In this document: positions 17,559 through 26,144 of the stretch, in pieces
How positions within the stretch are numbered: the stretch's first letter is position 1
Layout: the number at the start of each line of letters is the position of its first letter
Assembly (NCBI RefSeq): GCF_002973535.1
Contig: NZ_PVEP01000001.1
Location: 558,001-622,000, forward strand
Source of the DNA: Albidovulum denitrificans
GTDB lineage: Bacteria > Pseudomonadota > Alphaproteobacteria > Rhodobacterales > Rhodobacteraceae
Direction: 5' to 3'
Length of the DNA: 64,000 bases
Notes under the pieces: model-generated
Told to the model about the DNA's origin: nothing
The model's input: the letters and a program-made list of their open reading frames with translations, nothing else
Databases searched by the model: none
Made by a program: the position numbers and the translations under genes

Positions 17559-17757
17559 CTGTGGGTTCTCCTATGTTTCTTCCACAAGAGAGAATTTACC
17601 CCGACGGTGATTTGGCGTCCTTCTGAGGACGTTAGAGCGGATTGCAGTTCGTTGCCGAACGTCAGAGACGCGCGTCTCTTGGGGCGACGTCGAGCGCCCC
17701 ACGCGGACACCCGCCAGCGCGACAACCGCAGCGCTGCGGGCGCTCGCTGCGGCTCTC

Positions 17758-18471
17758 TCACCAGTAGCCGCGCAACGGCACTTGCCCGATGTGCGCACCG
17801 ACCGACCTGTGATCTGATAGCCAAAATGCCATTGCGCTCGCTAGCGCCATGTCGAGGTGGCCGCTGGCCGTGCCGCCCGTAAGCCGCATCCGGCCGGACA
17901 CGCCGATGGTCGCCTCGACGGCTTCCAACTCAGCTTGCAATTCCGACCGCATCGGGAAATCCCCGATTAGCAGATCGCCGGTGTGGAGCGCGCTATTCAG
18001 CGACCCGAGAAGCAGGTTGCGGGAGACATTGTTGAAGCGGACGCCCCTTTCGGTCGTCTCGGATTCGTTCTCGCCCGACACGATCTGGCAGCGAGTGTGC
18101 TGCACGGACTTCGCGTCGAGCAGATCACAATAGCTGCGGCCAGGGCCGCCTGCGTCGGCCACGAGATAGGACCGGCCAGCGAGCATCGGGTCCAGCATCA
18201 GGTTTTTCGTGACCTGGGCAAGCTGGACATACGACATGGCGGGCAGACGTTCGCTCCTGACGATTACCCTCCGGCGCGGGCCAAGCGTTTGGTCCGGGCG
18301 CGGCACCTGGCTATCTTCGATGATGGCGATGGCGTTCGCGTCCACGGTGCCTGCGCTCTGGGCAATATCAATTGCCACGAGGAACCGACGAAAACCGCGA
18401 ACCACGGTCACGGCCGGATCATCGCAGGGGATGACAAGTTCCTCGCCGACTTGCACGATCTCATGCGACAT
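17758..18471 (-). CDS. Large terminase, nuclease-domain protein (split TerL, C-terminal part)
   Basis: 237 aa. It matches the RNase H-like nuclease half of phage large terminases: first acidic strand FLVAIDIAQSAG, second acidic motif YLVADAGGPGRSYCDLL, and a C-terminal GHLDMALASAMAFW where relatives have HDDLVLA. The nuclease cuts concatemeric DNA during packaging. It starts 11 nt inside the end of the ATPase gene, with its own GGGAG ribosome site, in the +1 frame. The two products together (~500 aa) equal one normal TerL. Confidence 0.82.
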   Translation of the reverse strand: MSHEIVQVGEELVIPCDDPAVTVVRGFRRFLVAIDIAQSAGTVDANAIAIIEDSQVPRPDQTLGPRRRVIVRSERLPAMSYVQLAQVTKNLMLDPMLAGRSYLVADAGGPGRSYCDLLDAKSVQHTRCQIVSGENESETTERGVRFNNVSRNLLLGSLNSALHTGDLLIGDFPMRSELQAELEAVEATIGVSGRMRLTGGTASGHLDMALASAMAFWLSDHRSVGAHIGQVPLRGYW

Positions 18472-19255
18472 GGAGGAAATCTCCCAATTTCAGTTCCGGG
18501 GTGTCCGTGAAGGCGGCCGTGATCGTCTCCGGCGCGAAAAACTGGATGCCGCCCTGCCCCATCCAGCGCAGCAGGTGTTCCGTCGCGAATTGGTTCGGCG
18601 GCATGAAGCGCTGGTCGAAGGCGACTTTCTCGGCCATGCGGGGTATGTCCACCGACCGCGCGGAAATCTTCTCGATCTCGTTTTCTTCTTCCCAAAGGCG
18701 GTGGGCGAACGTGCCTTTCCGGCCCGGCGTGGTGATAGCCAGGATCCTGCCCCCAGTTTCTCGGATCGGCAGGGTGGCCGTGATTGCGTCTTCGCTGATG
18801 AACGAGAATTCCTCGTAGACGAGCAATCCGCCGTCCTTCACGCCAAGCCCGCGCGCGGATTCTCCGTCATTCCCGGCCGGGACGCAGACGATCACGGAGC
18901 CGTTGTCGAGTTCCATCGTGGTCTGCGTCAGCCGGGTCTTCTGGATCGGCAAACCGAGTTCGTGCCAGGCTTGGAGACACCGTTTAAACAGCAAGGTCGA
19001 TTGGCTGAGCGTCGGCGACAGGATCACGACGTTCCGGTTCGGAGTCGCGACCGTGTGGGCCGCGAGGATGCCGACCGTTTGCGATTTGCCGACACGACGC
19101 GAGCAGCAGGCATAGACGAAGGGCGAGGTGGAGGTCAGCATTTGCTGCTGCCAAGGATCGCACGGGCCACCGACGACGCGCCGGAACAGTGCGGTCGGGT
19201 CTAGCCGTTCCTCAAGCGTCCGAAGGTATAGGGCGAGTTGGTCGTCGTCATCCAA
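18461..19255 (-). CDS. Large terminase, ATPase-domain protein (split TerL, N-terminal part)
   Basis: 264 aa from a TTG at 19255, preceded by AAGAGG and overlapping the upstream gene's end; an ATG at 19297 in the same frame would overlap more. The packaging ATPase is recognised by Walker A (SRRVGKSQTV), Walker B (GGLLVYEEFSFI) and the coupling motif (ILAITTPGRKGTFAH). It ends ELKLGDFLHVA just before the nuclease domain would begin. The nuclease is encoded by the overlapping downstream gene, so the normally single TerL is two polypeptides here. Confidence 0.85.
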   Translation of the reverse strand: MDDDDQLALYLRTLEERLDPTALFRRVVGGPCDPWQQQMLTSTSPFVYACCSRRVGKSQTVGILAAHTVATPNRNVVILSPTLSQSTLLFKRCLQAWHELGLPIQKTRLTQTTMELDNGSVIVCVPAGNDGESARGLGVKDGGLLVYEEFSFISEDAITATLPIRETGGRILAITTPGRKGTFAHRLWEEENEIEKISARSVDIPRMAEKVAFDQRFMPPNQFATEHLLRWMGQGGIQFFAPETITAAFTDTPELKLGDFLHVA

Positions 19256-19856
19256 GGCGCAACCTCTTCTCCTTGGCGAGCGCCTGGAACGCCGCAAACG
19301 CCTCCGGGTATGCCTGGAACGTCGAGAACAGCACGTCAGACAGCTTCGCCCATTCGGGGCTTTCCTGAATGGGCGTGATGATCGTGGTCTTGGCCTGGAG
19401 AGCGGAATAGGCCTTCGTCAGCCGGTCGAGCGACTGCCCCATGTCGCGCAGCAGTTGAGCCAGCGCGGGCGCAAGGTCTTCGATGTCTCGCCCCTCGCCG
19501 ATCTTCGCCTTGATCAGCGCATAGATTTCCCTCTGCTCCTTGATCACGAGGCGAAGGCCGTTCTGGATTTCGTCCTGCCCCTCGTTCACCTTTTCGTCGA
19601 GCGCGTTCGCCGCTTGCTCCTGATCCATCACGAGGCACAGCTTCTGCACCTCGGGCGTGATGAATTTGGACCTGAACCTGTCCAAGGAGGCCGTGGTCAC
19701 GCCGCAGCGTTTGGCAATGTCCGTGAGGGTGCGGCGTTTCAGGACCACATCCAGAACAACGTCGTGAACATCTGGCCGATTGCGGATAACGGAACGCCGC
19801 CCAAGGCCTGACTCCTTGGGCAGCGCCGCTTTGATCTTGGCGGTGTCGATGGCCAC
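19248..19856 (-). CDS. Putative small terminase subunit-like DNA-binding protein
   Basis: 202 aa from a GTG at 19856 that shares a base with the preceding TAG (TAGTG); the longer open frame upstream is shadow. Residues ~35-65 resemble a helix-turn-helix (RTLTDIAKRCGVTTASLDRF), followed by a long helical, partly coiled-coil region and a C-terminal SDVLFSTFQAYPEAFAAF segment. Position directly before the TerL ATPase and the HTH plus coiled coil suggest TerS. This is inference from context, since TerS proteins are poorly conserved. Confidence 0.55.
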   Translation of the reverse strand: MAIDTAKIKAALPKESGLGRRSVIRNRPDVHDVVLDVVLKRRTLTDIAKRCGVTTASLDRFRSKFITPEVQKLCLVMDQEQAANALDEKVNEGQDEIQNGLRLVIKEQREIYALIKAKIGEGRDIEDLAPALAQLLRDMGQSLDRLTKAYSALQAKTTIITPIQESPEWAKLSDVLFSTFQAYPEAFAAFQALAKEKRLRLG

Positions 19857-20113
19857 TAGCGCGCCTCCGCGAGTGTCTGCCCGGCCAGTTCGACCAGGTG
19901 CGGCGCGATCTTGCGGACGACGCGGCGCGCGACCAAGCGCACGCCTGGATGCGCGACAGGGCCGCAGATGCGCGCGATGAAGTCCGGTTCCTCGGACGAG
20001 AGCAGGCAATCCAGAATTGCGTTGCGGGTGACTGCGACGTGAAACTCGGGCGGGCGGCGCTTGCCCGTCAGGAAGCCGCGCGCCACCTGGTCGGCAGCTT
20101 GGGTGAGGTCCAC
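19856..20113 (-). CDS. Hypothetical phage-type protein
   Basis: 85 aa from a GTG at 20113 (GGAG 7 nt upstream), preferred over an ATG at 20146 that would overlap the upstream gene. Sequence VTRNAILDCLLSSEEPDFIA suggests a small helical protein. No family recognised. In the packaging operon. Confidence 0.55.
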   Translation of the reverse strand: MDLTQAADQVARGFLTGKRRPPEFHVAVTRNAILDCLLSSEEPDFIARICGPVAHPGVRLVARRVVRKIAPHLVELAGQTLAEAR

Positions 20114-20117
20114 GGCA

Positions 20118-20480
20118 TCACTCCACGATCTCGATGGAGGTGCCATTCGCCTGTGCCTGCGCCTTCGCCCGGCGATAGATGGCGGGATCGCGCGCCTGCT
20201 CGCGAGTGAGCCGGATCGGCTCGGGCGTCAGGATGGATTTGATTGCCGCCGGGGAGTCGCCACGCTCCAGAAGGGTCTTGAGTTGCGAGAAGTCAGCGGC
20301 TGACTGTTCGCGTTGCCGCTTCGCATCCTTGATTTCATCCAGGAGGCGACGATTGTGCTCGACCACGCCGGACAGCTTCTCGTCGATCTGCTTCGTCAGC
20401 AGTTCCGACATGCTTTCCAGGAGGCGGGGCGATGCCTTCTCGATGAACTTGGCGAGAAGCGCGTCGTTTTCTTCGGACAT
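20118..20480 (-). CDS. Hypothetical coiled-coil protein
   Basis: 120 aa from the ATG at 20480 (AAAGGA upstream), starting MSEENDALLAKFIEKASPRL. Residues ~15-75 are charged amphipathic helix (LLTKQIDEKLSGVVEHNRRL, LLDEIKDAKRQREQSAADFS), probably a coiled coil. A scaffold-like role is conceivable but nothing specific is seen. A terminator lies just upstream, so a promoter must lie very close or transcription reads through. Confidence 0.55.
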   Translation of the reverse strand: MSEENDALLAKFIEKASPRLLESMSELLTKQIDEKLSGVVEHNRRLLDEIKDAKRQREQSAADFSQLKTLLERGDSPAAIKSILTPEPIRLTREQARDPAIYRRAKAQAQANGTSIEIVE

Positions 20481-20504
20481 GGAGTTTCCTTTCACGTTCT
20501 AGGC

Positions 20505-20536
20505 AAAGAAAAAGGCAGGCCCGAGAGCCTGCCTTT
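20505..20536 (-). terminator. Terminator after the 234-aa gene
   Basis: Perfect 10-bp stem AAAGGCAGGC / GCCTGCCTTT with a 6-nt loop. On the minus strand it is followed by TTTTTCTTT, so it stops transcription coming from 21337. Confidence 0.82.
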
Positions 20537-20632
20537 CCCTGAACGTGGAAGTGCAGCAGGAACCCCGCTCCTACGCGTTCAATATGCGACATTCCGTGGA
20601 GTCCACTCGACCACAGAACGCAGCAGTCCGCC

Positions 20633-21337
20633 CTAAGCCGCTGCGCGCGCTGCCAATTTCCAGGTAATGCCGTCCAACTCGGCCAGCCCGGCTTTGCGCG
20701 CCTTGTCGAGACGCCACCTAAGGGCCTCCTTGTCCATGGTCCCGCCCATGTCGAAGAACAGTTCCCGCAGGGTCTTCGGGCCTTCGCGCAGGTGCCGCAA
20801 GATGGCTGCCGACTGCTTGAGCTTCGCATCCTGTTCGATGGCCTTCGCGAGGCGGCGTTCTTCGTCCGCTGTGGCCCTTGCCCTCTCGGCTGCCGCGTTG
20901 CGTTCGGCGGCTGCTGCTTCCGCGCGGCGCTTTTCTGCGTCCGTTTTGCGACGGGCGAGCCAGTCCGCATGGGCCGCTTCACGGGCGGCGGTGGCTTCGG
21001 CGGTGTTCGCATCTCGCGCCTTCTTCTCAGCCCACAGCGCCAGAGCATCTGCCGAGAAGTCGGTCAGCGAGCGCCCGTCGGGCATCAAAGGGGGCGGCAG
21101 CTTGCGGTCCAAGATGGCGATAGTGCGACGCCGCAGCACGTCGCCGTCGAGGCCGACGAGGGAGCAGAGGTGGTTGCGGTCCGCAGCATCTGCACCCTTC
21201 TCGGCTGTCAGCCAGCGCAAGGCAGACAAACGCGTCGAAGTGCGCATTGTGTCAGATACAGTCGAACCGAGACCCCCGAAGAGGTCCCGGATCACTTGAG
21301 CGATGATCGCGGAGACGAGGCGGGATTCCGGCGTCAT
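20633..21337 (-). CDS. Hypothetical protein with long charged helix
   Basis: 234 aa. Residues ~100-170 are an Ala/Arg/Glu-rich continuous helix (EKKARDANTAEATAAREAAH, RRAEAAAAERNAAAERARAT). The C-terminus (ILRHLREGPKTLRELFFDM, ALRWRLDKARKAGLAELDGI) resembles a winged-helix fold. It begins 3 nt after the portal-like gene ends. No family recognised. Confidence 0.6.
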   Translation of the reverse strand: MTPESRLVSAIIAQVIRDLFGGLGSTVSDTMRTSTRLSALRWLTAEKGADAADRNHLCSLVGLDGDVLRRRTIAILDRKLPPPLMPDGRSLTDFSADALALWAEKKARDANTAEATAAREAAHADWLARRKTDAEKRRAEAAAAERNAAAERARATADEERRLAKAIEQDAKLKQSAAILRHLREGPKTLRELFFDMGGTMDKEALRWRLDKARKAGLAELDGITWKLAARAAA

Positions 21338-21340
21338 AGG

Positions 21341-22705
21341 TCAGTTCAGGCCGCCCGCGCCCAGGATCGGGAAGGGTGGCGACAGGTCGCCGCCCTCCTC
21401 CTCGATCAAGGTCTTTTCCTCTTCCCAGGTGCGGTCTGCTGGGGCGACTTCGCCCTGTTGCAGGTTCTCCCACAAAGTCTGCCGCGAGATCGCACCCGAT
21501 TGCCAAAGCTTGAGATTGGCCTCGATCATCTTCGGGTCTGCCGTGACTTCCAGGAAGTCGCGCGACAGGGTGATGCACGTCTCGTCAGGCGATGCGCCAA
21601 CCCACTCGGCGGCCAAGCGCAGCAGGAAGTTGAGGGCGGCTTCCGTCGAGACGACCGCGCCGTGAAGCAGCGACAGTTCCGAACGCGTCCGCATCGAAGC
21701 GGTCGAGATGTCTTCGTTGCGGTTGATGGTGGTCGAGAGCATCCGCGCGCCCATCGAGACCATCATGGATTCGAGATCGGCCATCTCGTCGCGCATGGCC
21801 GAGACGCCTGCACCCGTAAATTCCAACTGGCCGACCTGGCAGTTCTCGGGCAGCAGCCACAGCGCACCCGCGCCGATGGCTTGCGGCACCTTGTTCGCGG
21901 GCACGGAGCCGGAAATCCAGGGCGTCGGGCTGGCCGTCAGGTGCAGCGCGTGGCGGCGGTCGCAGGAGGTGGCGAAGTGTGCGAGGGCCGTCTTGCACAG
22001 CGACAGGAAGGGCGGCGTGACGTCTTCGGGCCGGATGCCTTCATGGGACAGCAGGACGAATGGGATGGCGTTGAGCGCTTTGCCGTTGACCGTGGGGATC
22101 ACTTCTTCGCCTACGTTCACCCGGTTCTTCTGGTCGTCCAGGATGAAGCGGCGGAACTTGTAGATGGTGTCTTCCAGGAGCAGTTCGTAGTGGACCTGGG
22201 AACCGTCGAAGTCTTCGTCTGCCTCGAGCACCACGCGGGTCAGCACCTTGCGGCCATCCACGAAAGCCGTGGTGTAGTCCGCGACGCACTCGGCCTCGAA
22301 CCGGGCGATGTGAGGCACCGTGTTGACCGATGTGCCGCTGGCCGGAAAATCGAGCAGCAACCCAACGCGACCCAGAGACAGCACATCGCGCAGCACGTCT
22401 TCCAGGAGGATCGACAGCGGCGCGTTGTCGTCGGTCGCGTTGAGGCGAAGGGGTTCCAGCCGAGAAGGGAGGCGAACCACAGGGGCCTTGCGGCCCGCGA
22501 TGCCGACCAAGGCGCGCAACGTCATCTCCGGCACGCCCGAGAAGTGCCCACGATTGAGATAGGCGGCATACTGCTGGGCGGTCATCGCGTCCGGCCGAGG
22601 CGTTAGCCACTCGCCCGCCTGTTTCACGGCATCGTCGCCCTCAAGGCAGGTGCGGATCAGCTTATATTGGCTGCTGAGGCCTTGGCGGATGGGCATCGGG
22701 ATCAC
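21341..22705 (-). CDS. DUF4055 (portal-like) phage protein
   Basis: 454 aa from a GTG at 22705 that overlaps the upstream TGA (GTGA). The N-terminal part YAAYLNRGHFSGVPEMTLRA, followed by LVGIAG, and the overall layout match DUF4055, a family of phage portal-like proteins. The portal forms the dodecameric DNA gate at the capsid vertex and docks the terminase. Middle region ISGSVPANKVPQAIGAGALW and helical SMMVSMGARMLSTTINRNED fit portal stem/wing regions. It comes before the terminase genes in the operon, and no capsid gene follows. Confidence 0.8.
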   Translation of the reverse strand: MIPMPIRQGLSSQYKLIRTCLEGDDAVKQAGEWLTPRPDAMTAQQYAAYLNRGHFSGVPEMTLRALVGIAGRKAPVVRLPSRLEPLRLNATDDNAPLSILLEDVLRDVLSLGRVGLLLDFPASGTSVNTVPHIARFEAECVADYTTAFVDGRKVLTRVVLEADEDFDGSQVHYELLLEDTIYKFRRFILDDQKNRVNVGEEVIPTVNGKALNAIPFVLLSHEGIRPEDVTPPFLSLCKTALAHFATSCDRRHALHLTASPTPWISGSVPANKVPQAIGAGALWLLPENCQVGQLEFTGAGVSAMRDEMADLESMMVSMGARMLSTTINRNEDISTASMRTRSELSLLHGAVVSTEAALNFLLRLAAEWVGASPDETCITLSRDFLEVTADPKMIEANLKLWQSGAISRQTLWENLQQGEVAPADRTWEEEKTLIEEEGGDLSPPFPILGAGGLN

Positions 22706-22965
22706 GCCATCACGAAGGGGAAGACATGGACGAGCGGGATGACCGCGCAGCCCGAGCCGACATGAATCTTGAGATCGGTCGAATTCTTCACGAGGAAGAT
22801 CGCACCGGCAATCTGCTCGCGAGTTTCCGGTTCATCGAGCAGCGCTTTGATCGCGGCGACGAGCGACGCCTTCGCCATGGGCACGGTGAACGTCCAGGAC
22901 GACGAGTCAGTCGCGCCCGTGATCTGCGTGGTCTCCCCGTGATCGTCGAGGGTGTATCTTTGCAT
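22702..22965 (-). CDS. Hypothetical phage-type protein
   Basis: 87 aa, MQRYTLDDHGETTQITGATD at the start. Segments WTFTVPMAKASLVAAIKALL and IAGAIFLVKNSTDLKIHVGS suggest a compact alpha/beta protein. Its stop overlaps the portal start by 4 nt. No family recognised. Confidence 0.6.
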   Translation of the reverse strand: MQRYTLDDHGETTQITGATDSSSWTFTVPMAKASLVAAIKALLDEPETREQIAGAIFLVKNSTDLKIHVGSGCAVIPLVHVFPFVMA

Positions 22966-23007
22966 TGAAGGTTCCTGTGTGGGGTCGGTGGACGAGGGTG
23001 GAAAGGA

Positions 23008-23289
23008 CTAGCGCGCTGCCTCGTCCACCGGATGAGGGCCATGCGCGTGACGATCATCGGTGCCAGCGATTGCAATGCCCAGCGGGCGACCGTTGCAGAG
23101 CGTTGCAGATTGCCCGGCGCGCCAGCAGGCGAGGCATTGGCCGGTTCTGGTGAGGTGGGCGCTGGTGGGATGGTCGGGGCATTGCTCGGAGGCGTCGGGC
23201 GAATAGAGCGGCTGCTCTGTCTCGCGCGCGGTGTGGCGGTCGGGGTAACGAGGGATGCGCGCGAGGGTGCCGTTGACGAGGCAGACCAT
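23008..23289 (-). CDS. Small zinc-ribbon-like hypothetical protein
   Basis: 93 aa. A Cys/His cluster (CPDHPTSAHLTRTGQCLACW) resembles small zinc-binding phage proteins and echoes the N-terminal motif of the HNH protein at 13303. Starts 2 nt after the preceding stop. Function unknown. Confidence 0.5.
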   Translation of the reverse strand: MVCLVNGTLARIPRYPDRHTARETEQPLYSPDASEQCPDHPTSAHLTRTGQCLACWRAGQSATLCNGRPLGIAIAGTDDRHAHGPHPVDEAAR

Positions 23290-23291
23290 GG

Positions 23292-23474
23292 TCAGGCGTT
23301 GGCGGCTTGCATGGCTTCAACGAATTTCCAGGATGCGGCAACCAGCGCCTCGTGCGCGCCTTGGCGAACACCCGCTGCCGCTTTCGGGTCCAGCGCAACG
23401 GCCGCCTTGATCGAGTGGGCGACAACGAGGCGGCTGAGGGCGATTTCTACGGCATTGCTTACGTCAGTCTTCAT
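23292..23474 (-). CDS. Small helical hypothetical protein
   Basis: 60 aa from the ATG at 23474 (a GTG directly before it is the alternative). Helical: VEIALSRLVVAHSIKAAVAL, HEALVAASWKFVEAMQAANA. First gene of the minus-strand portal/packaging string after the regulatory gap. No family recognised. Confidence 0.5.
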   Translation of the reverse strand: MKTDVSNAVEIALSRLVVAHSIKAAVALDPKAAAGVRQGAHEALVAASWKFVEAMQAANA

Positions 23475-23917
23475 CACCGGGGTCTCCGTTCAGGGGTGGT
23501 GCGAGGATCATCGCGGGGCGACCAGGGAAACGCGACCGGAGCAATGAGGTAGCGCGGCGGGGCGGCTGCGGTGTTCTAGGTGGTGGGCGGGGTGACATGG
23601 ATTCTCTGAAAAATGGCGCTGACTGTGGTCCCGGGGTTCCCTCTCTGGAAAAAGGGGGGTCATTCGATGAACTTGAGGACTTATGCAAGCACGTCATGCC
23701 TTTTCCGATTACCTATGCGTTGGCTGCATACGTCCTAGATCACATGCTCACGCAGCATACGTTCTAATCGCGAATAACGCTTTGCTTTCAATTAGGTTGG
23801 GCGGCGCGTAGTCGGCGGTTTGTAGTGACTTTGCAGGCGGCGCAGATTGTATGCAGTTGCATACAGTCCTTAGCGGACGCCCTTCCCTGACTGTGAGTGG
23901 CGACGTGACCGTGATCG
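23475..23917. promoter_or_regulatory. Gene-free region with GCATAC operator-like sites
   Basis: No convincing gene. GCATAC occurs at 23726-23731, 23755-23760 and 23859-23864, and inverted at 23849-23854. The last two form the near-perfect palindrome TGTATGCA-GT-TGCATACA (23848-23865). This placement upstream of the packaging operon suggests a repressor or activator site. The regulator is unknown. Confidence 0.45.
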
Positions 23918-24250
23918 GCCTCGCAAAGGCGCAAACCACCCCATTTTCTAACATGCCATACATTTAATTAATGGATGGATGGACGTTCTATTCCCTTGCG
24001 CGACCAGAAATACATGGATGTTTGCCTCCATCCATCCATTGATTTTTCGTCATGGATGTTGCGCTCGCCCCCATTTTGCGCCTTTGCGAGGCTGCCATCG
24101 CCCGAGCGCACAGCAACGCGCCCGAAGACACCACAACACAGCAAACCGCCATGAATTAATGGATGGCGCTCAAAGCAACGGGGACGCCCGAAGACGCCCC
24201 CGAAAACCTCCATCCATTAATTTTCCCGAATGGATGGCGCCATCCATTAA
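23918..24250. other. Candidate replication origin of the element
   Basis: An 18-bp perfect inverted repeat (GCCTCGCAAAGGCGCAAA family) lies at 23918-23935 and 24075-24092. Between and beyond are iteron-like repeats: TTAATGGATGG at 23968-23978 and 24156-24166, inverted CCATCCATTAA at 24210-24220 and 24240-24250, plus partial copies (24014-24020, 24028-24040, 24052-24058, 24230-24237). The region adjoins the primase gene, whose TAA stop lies within the last iteron. Iterons, long inverted repeats and AT-rich patches next to a primase are typical of satellite and plasmid origins. Confidence 0.6.
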
Positions 24251-25680
24251 AACGGCACATCCACCTGTGCCCCACGCGCCCTTTCTTCGGCCTGTGTCGT
24301 CAGTTCGGCCATGTGCTGCTTGTGCATGGCGATGATGTCTTCGACCGATGCCTCAACATCCTCGACCTTCTCGAAGACGAACTCGCGGTTGTGCCCGCGC
24401 GTCATGCGCCAGCCGTGCGTCTTCTCGATCAAGCCCGACGCCTGCACGATCCGGGGCGAGATCGCCCGCGCATTGCCGCCGACGCGCGCGAACCGCAGAT
24501 CGACATGCTCGGGCGCAGTTTCGGATGCCTGAGCCTGAGCGATCATCTGGGCCGACTTCACGTCTTGCTCGGCCGGGATCTTTTGGTTCGCCCGGTACAT
24601 GCCAAGCGCGCAACTGTTGCGGAAGTCATTCGTGTCGATGCGCACCCATTCACGCGGCTTCAACTCGGCATAGGCAACGTCGGATTGATCGCGCAGAATG
24701 CGGACGTCGGACAGGAAGTCGAGGGCGAGCAGCTTGCGCTTCTCGGTTGCCGTGAAGGGTACCTTGCCCGTGTAGCCGTGCTCTTGCGCAAAACGCCAGA
24801 ACGACAGTGCCGAGTATTTCTTCGCGGATGACAGCTTGTCCCATTCGCGGTCGTCACCCGGCTTGAACGCCCTCGACGTCTGCGACCACGCGACCCAACG
24901 ACCGCGCGCCCACTCGCTTTCCTTGCCGAAGGCGGCTTGCAGGCAGATGCCCGCAGCGCCCCAATCGTCGCGGTTGTCGGGGTCGTACTTCTGGATGAAG
25001 GCGTCAAAGGCCGCATCGCGGTCTTCTGAGGTGGTGTCAGCGGCCTTCTTGCGACCGGCTTTTTTGCCCGCGTATTCGAACACGATGAAGTCGTCGTCCG
25101 AAGTGGTCCAGGCACCCGCGTCGAGCAGAACCAGCCGGTGTGATTGCCTGCCGAACGGCAGCGCACAAACCTGCTGTCCCGCGCCCTTCGGCAGCACCTC
25201 AACGAAACCGTCCGCGAGTTCGCCACCGGCCTTACGTTCGAGGCCAGCCTTTTTCAGGATGAAGTCGGCCTGCTCTTTCACCTGGTCCACGCGCTTCGGC
25301 GTCTTGAAGGTGACCCAGATATGTGCGCCGTGACCGCTGCCCGAGATAAAGCCGTAGGCCGGGATTTCATGCTCGTCGAGCACCGTCGCGACGGCGCGGT
25401 AGCGGGCAATGATCTCGTCTTGGGTCAGGCGCTGATTGTGATCGTCGAAGTCGAAGATCATGAAGCGAGTATGGTCGCGCGCGTCGGGCGCGGTTTCTGT
25501 GCCGACGTTGAGCCAGATCGCGCGGCAATCTTCGCCACGTTTCAGATGCTCGCGCAGTTCATCGTCGGTCAATGGTTCATTGATCGGCCGATAGTACCAC
25601 TTGTTCTTCGCCGTATCCCAGGCACGGACAGAATACCCGCTCTTGTCAGCGAGGTTCCGCCAGAGTCGCAAACATTCCAT
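24247..25680 (-). CDS. Archaeo-eukaryotic-type primase (TOTE/PriCT-2-like)
   Basis: 477 aa from the ATG at 25680; the frame is open upstream into the HTH gene's shadow. AEP catalytic motifs are visible: FMIFDFDDHN (acidic pair near residues 77-80), FISGSGHGAHIWVTF (SxH-type motif, ~111-125) and LPKGAGQQVCALPFG. A following segment (DDWGAAGICLQAAFG, RGRWVAWSQTSRAF) resembles PriCT-2 domains. These enzymes make primers and can polymerise DNA for plasmids, phages and satellites. It is paired with the iteron region at its 3' end. No helicase domain was seen, so host or helper helicase is probably used. Confidence 0.78.
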   Translation of the reverse strand: MECLRLWRNLADKSGYSVRAWDTAKNKWYYRPINEPLTDDELREHLKRGEDCRAIWLNVGTETAPDARDHTRFMIFDFDDHNQRLTQDEIIARYRAVATVLDEHEIPAYGFISGSGHGAHIWVTFKTPKRVDQVKEQADFILKKAGLERKAGGELADGFVEVLPKGAGQQVCALPFGRQSHRLVLLDAGAWTTSDDDFIVFEYAGKKAGRKKAADTTSEDRDAAFDAFIQKYDPDNRDDWGAAGICLQAAFGKESEWARGRWVAWSQTSRAFKPGDDREWDKLSSAKKYSALSFWRFAQEHGYTGKVPFTATEKRKLLALDFLSDVRILRDQSDVAYAELKPREWVRIDTNDFRNSCALGMYRANQKIPAEQDVKSAQMIAQAQASETAPEHVDLRFARVGGNARAISPRIVQASGLIEKTHGWRMTRGHNREFVFEKVEDVEASVEDIIAMHKQHMAELTTQAEERARGAQVDVPF

Positions 25681-25685
25681 GATGA

Positions 25686-25886
25686 TCAGCCACCCGCCTT
25701 CACGCGGCCGGCTTCCATCCAGGCATCGAGATCGGATTTCTTGTACTTCACGCGCCCGGCGGCCTTGAAATAGTCCGGGCCGCGCCGCGGCGACATGGTG
25801 CGCCACAGTTCGAGGTTCGACTTGGAATAGCCGAGGTAGTGAGCGGCTTGCGCCGTGTCGAGGTATTCATTCTGGGTGTCGCGCAT
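25686..25886 (-). CDS. Small helix-turn-helix protein (AlpA/excisionase-like)
   Basis: 66 aa from the ATG at 25886 (GGGGAG 9 nt upstream). The layout YLDTAQAAHYLGYSKSNLEL, then KYKKSDLDAWMEAG, is a MerR/AlpA-type winged HTH as in excisionases and satellite regulators. Lies between integrase and primase, where satellites carry their master regulator or Xis. The 258 nt between it and the integrase stop include one CCATCCAT motif (25970-25977) but no gene. Confidence 0.72.
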   Translation of the reverse strand: MRDTQNEYLDTAQAAHYLGYSKSNLELWRTMSPRRGPDYFKAAGRVKYKKSDLDAWMEAGRVKAGG

Positions 25887-26144
25887 AGCGAGCATCTCCC
25901 CGTTCAAGGGTTAGATGTCTCACTGCGCGTCCCGTGGGTGCCGAGGTTTTCCGCTTAGCGGCGGTTTACCCATCCATCAGGATCGGGCTCCGCCCAGCTA
26001 CCTCTGCCGCACTACCCCACGCGTTTCCGCAGTCATTCGGCCGCCACGTTCATCACGGCCAAGACGGGTTCAGTAAGAAAGAATGTAGTGCGCTTTCAGA
26101 CGCATTACAAGGACCACAACAAGGTAGAGTCAGAAATTCCCCAG

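Noticed and set aside
17555-17824. 89-aa minus-strand ORF between the small operon and the terminase nuclease
   Set aside because: Overlaps the nuclease 3' end, very Arg/Ala-rich, no ribosome site; the gap is better read as non-coding.
20792-22606. 604-aa plus-strand open frame
   Set aside because: Antisense to the DUF4055 portal-like gene and its neighbour; no recognisable motif.
23464-23697. 77-aa minus-strand ORF upstream of the packaging operon
   Set aside because: Low-complexity Pro/Arg/Ser sequence, overlaps the start region of the next small gene, no ribosome site seen.
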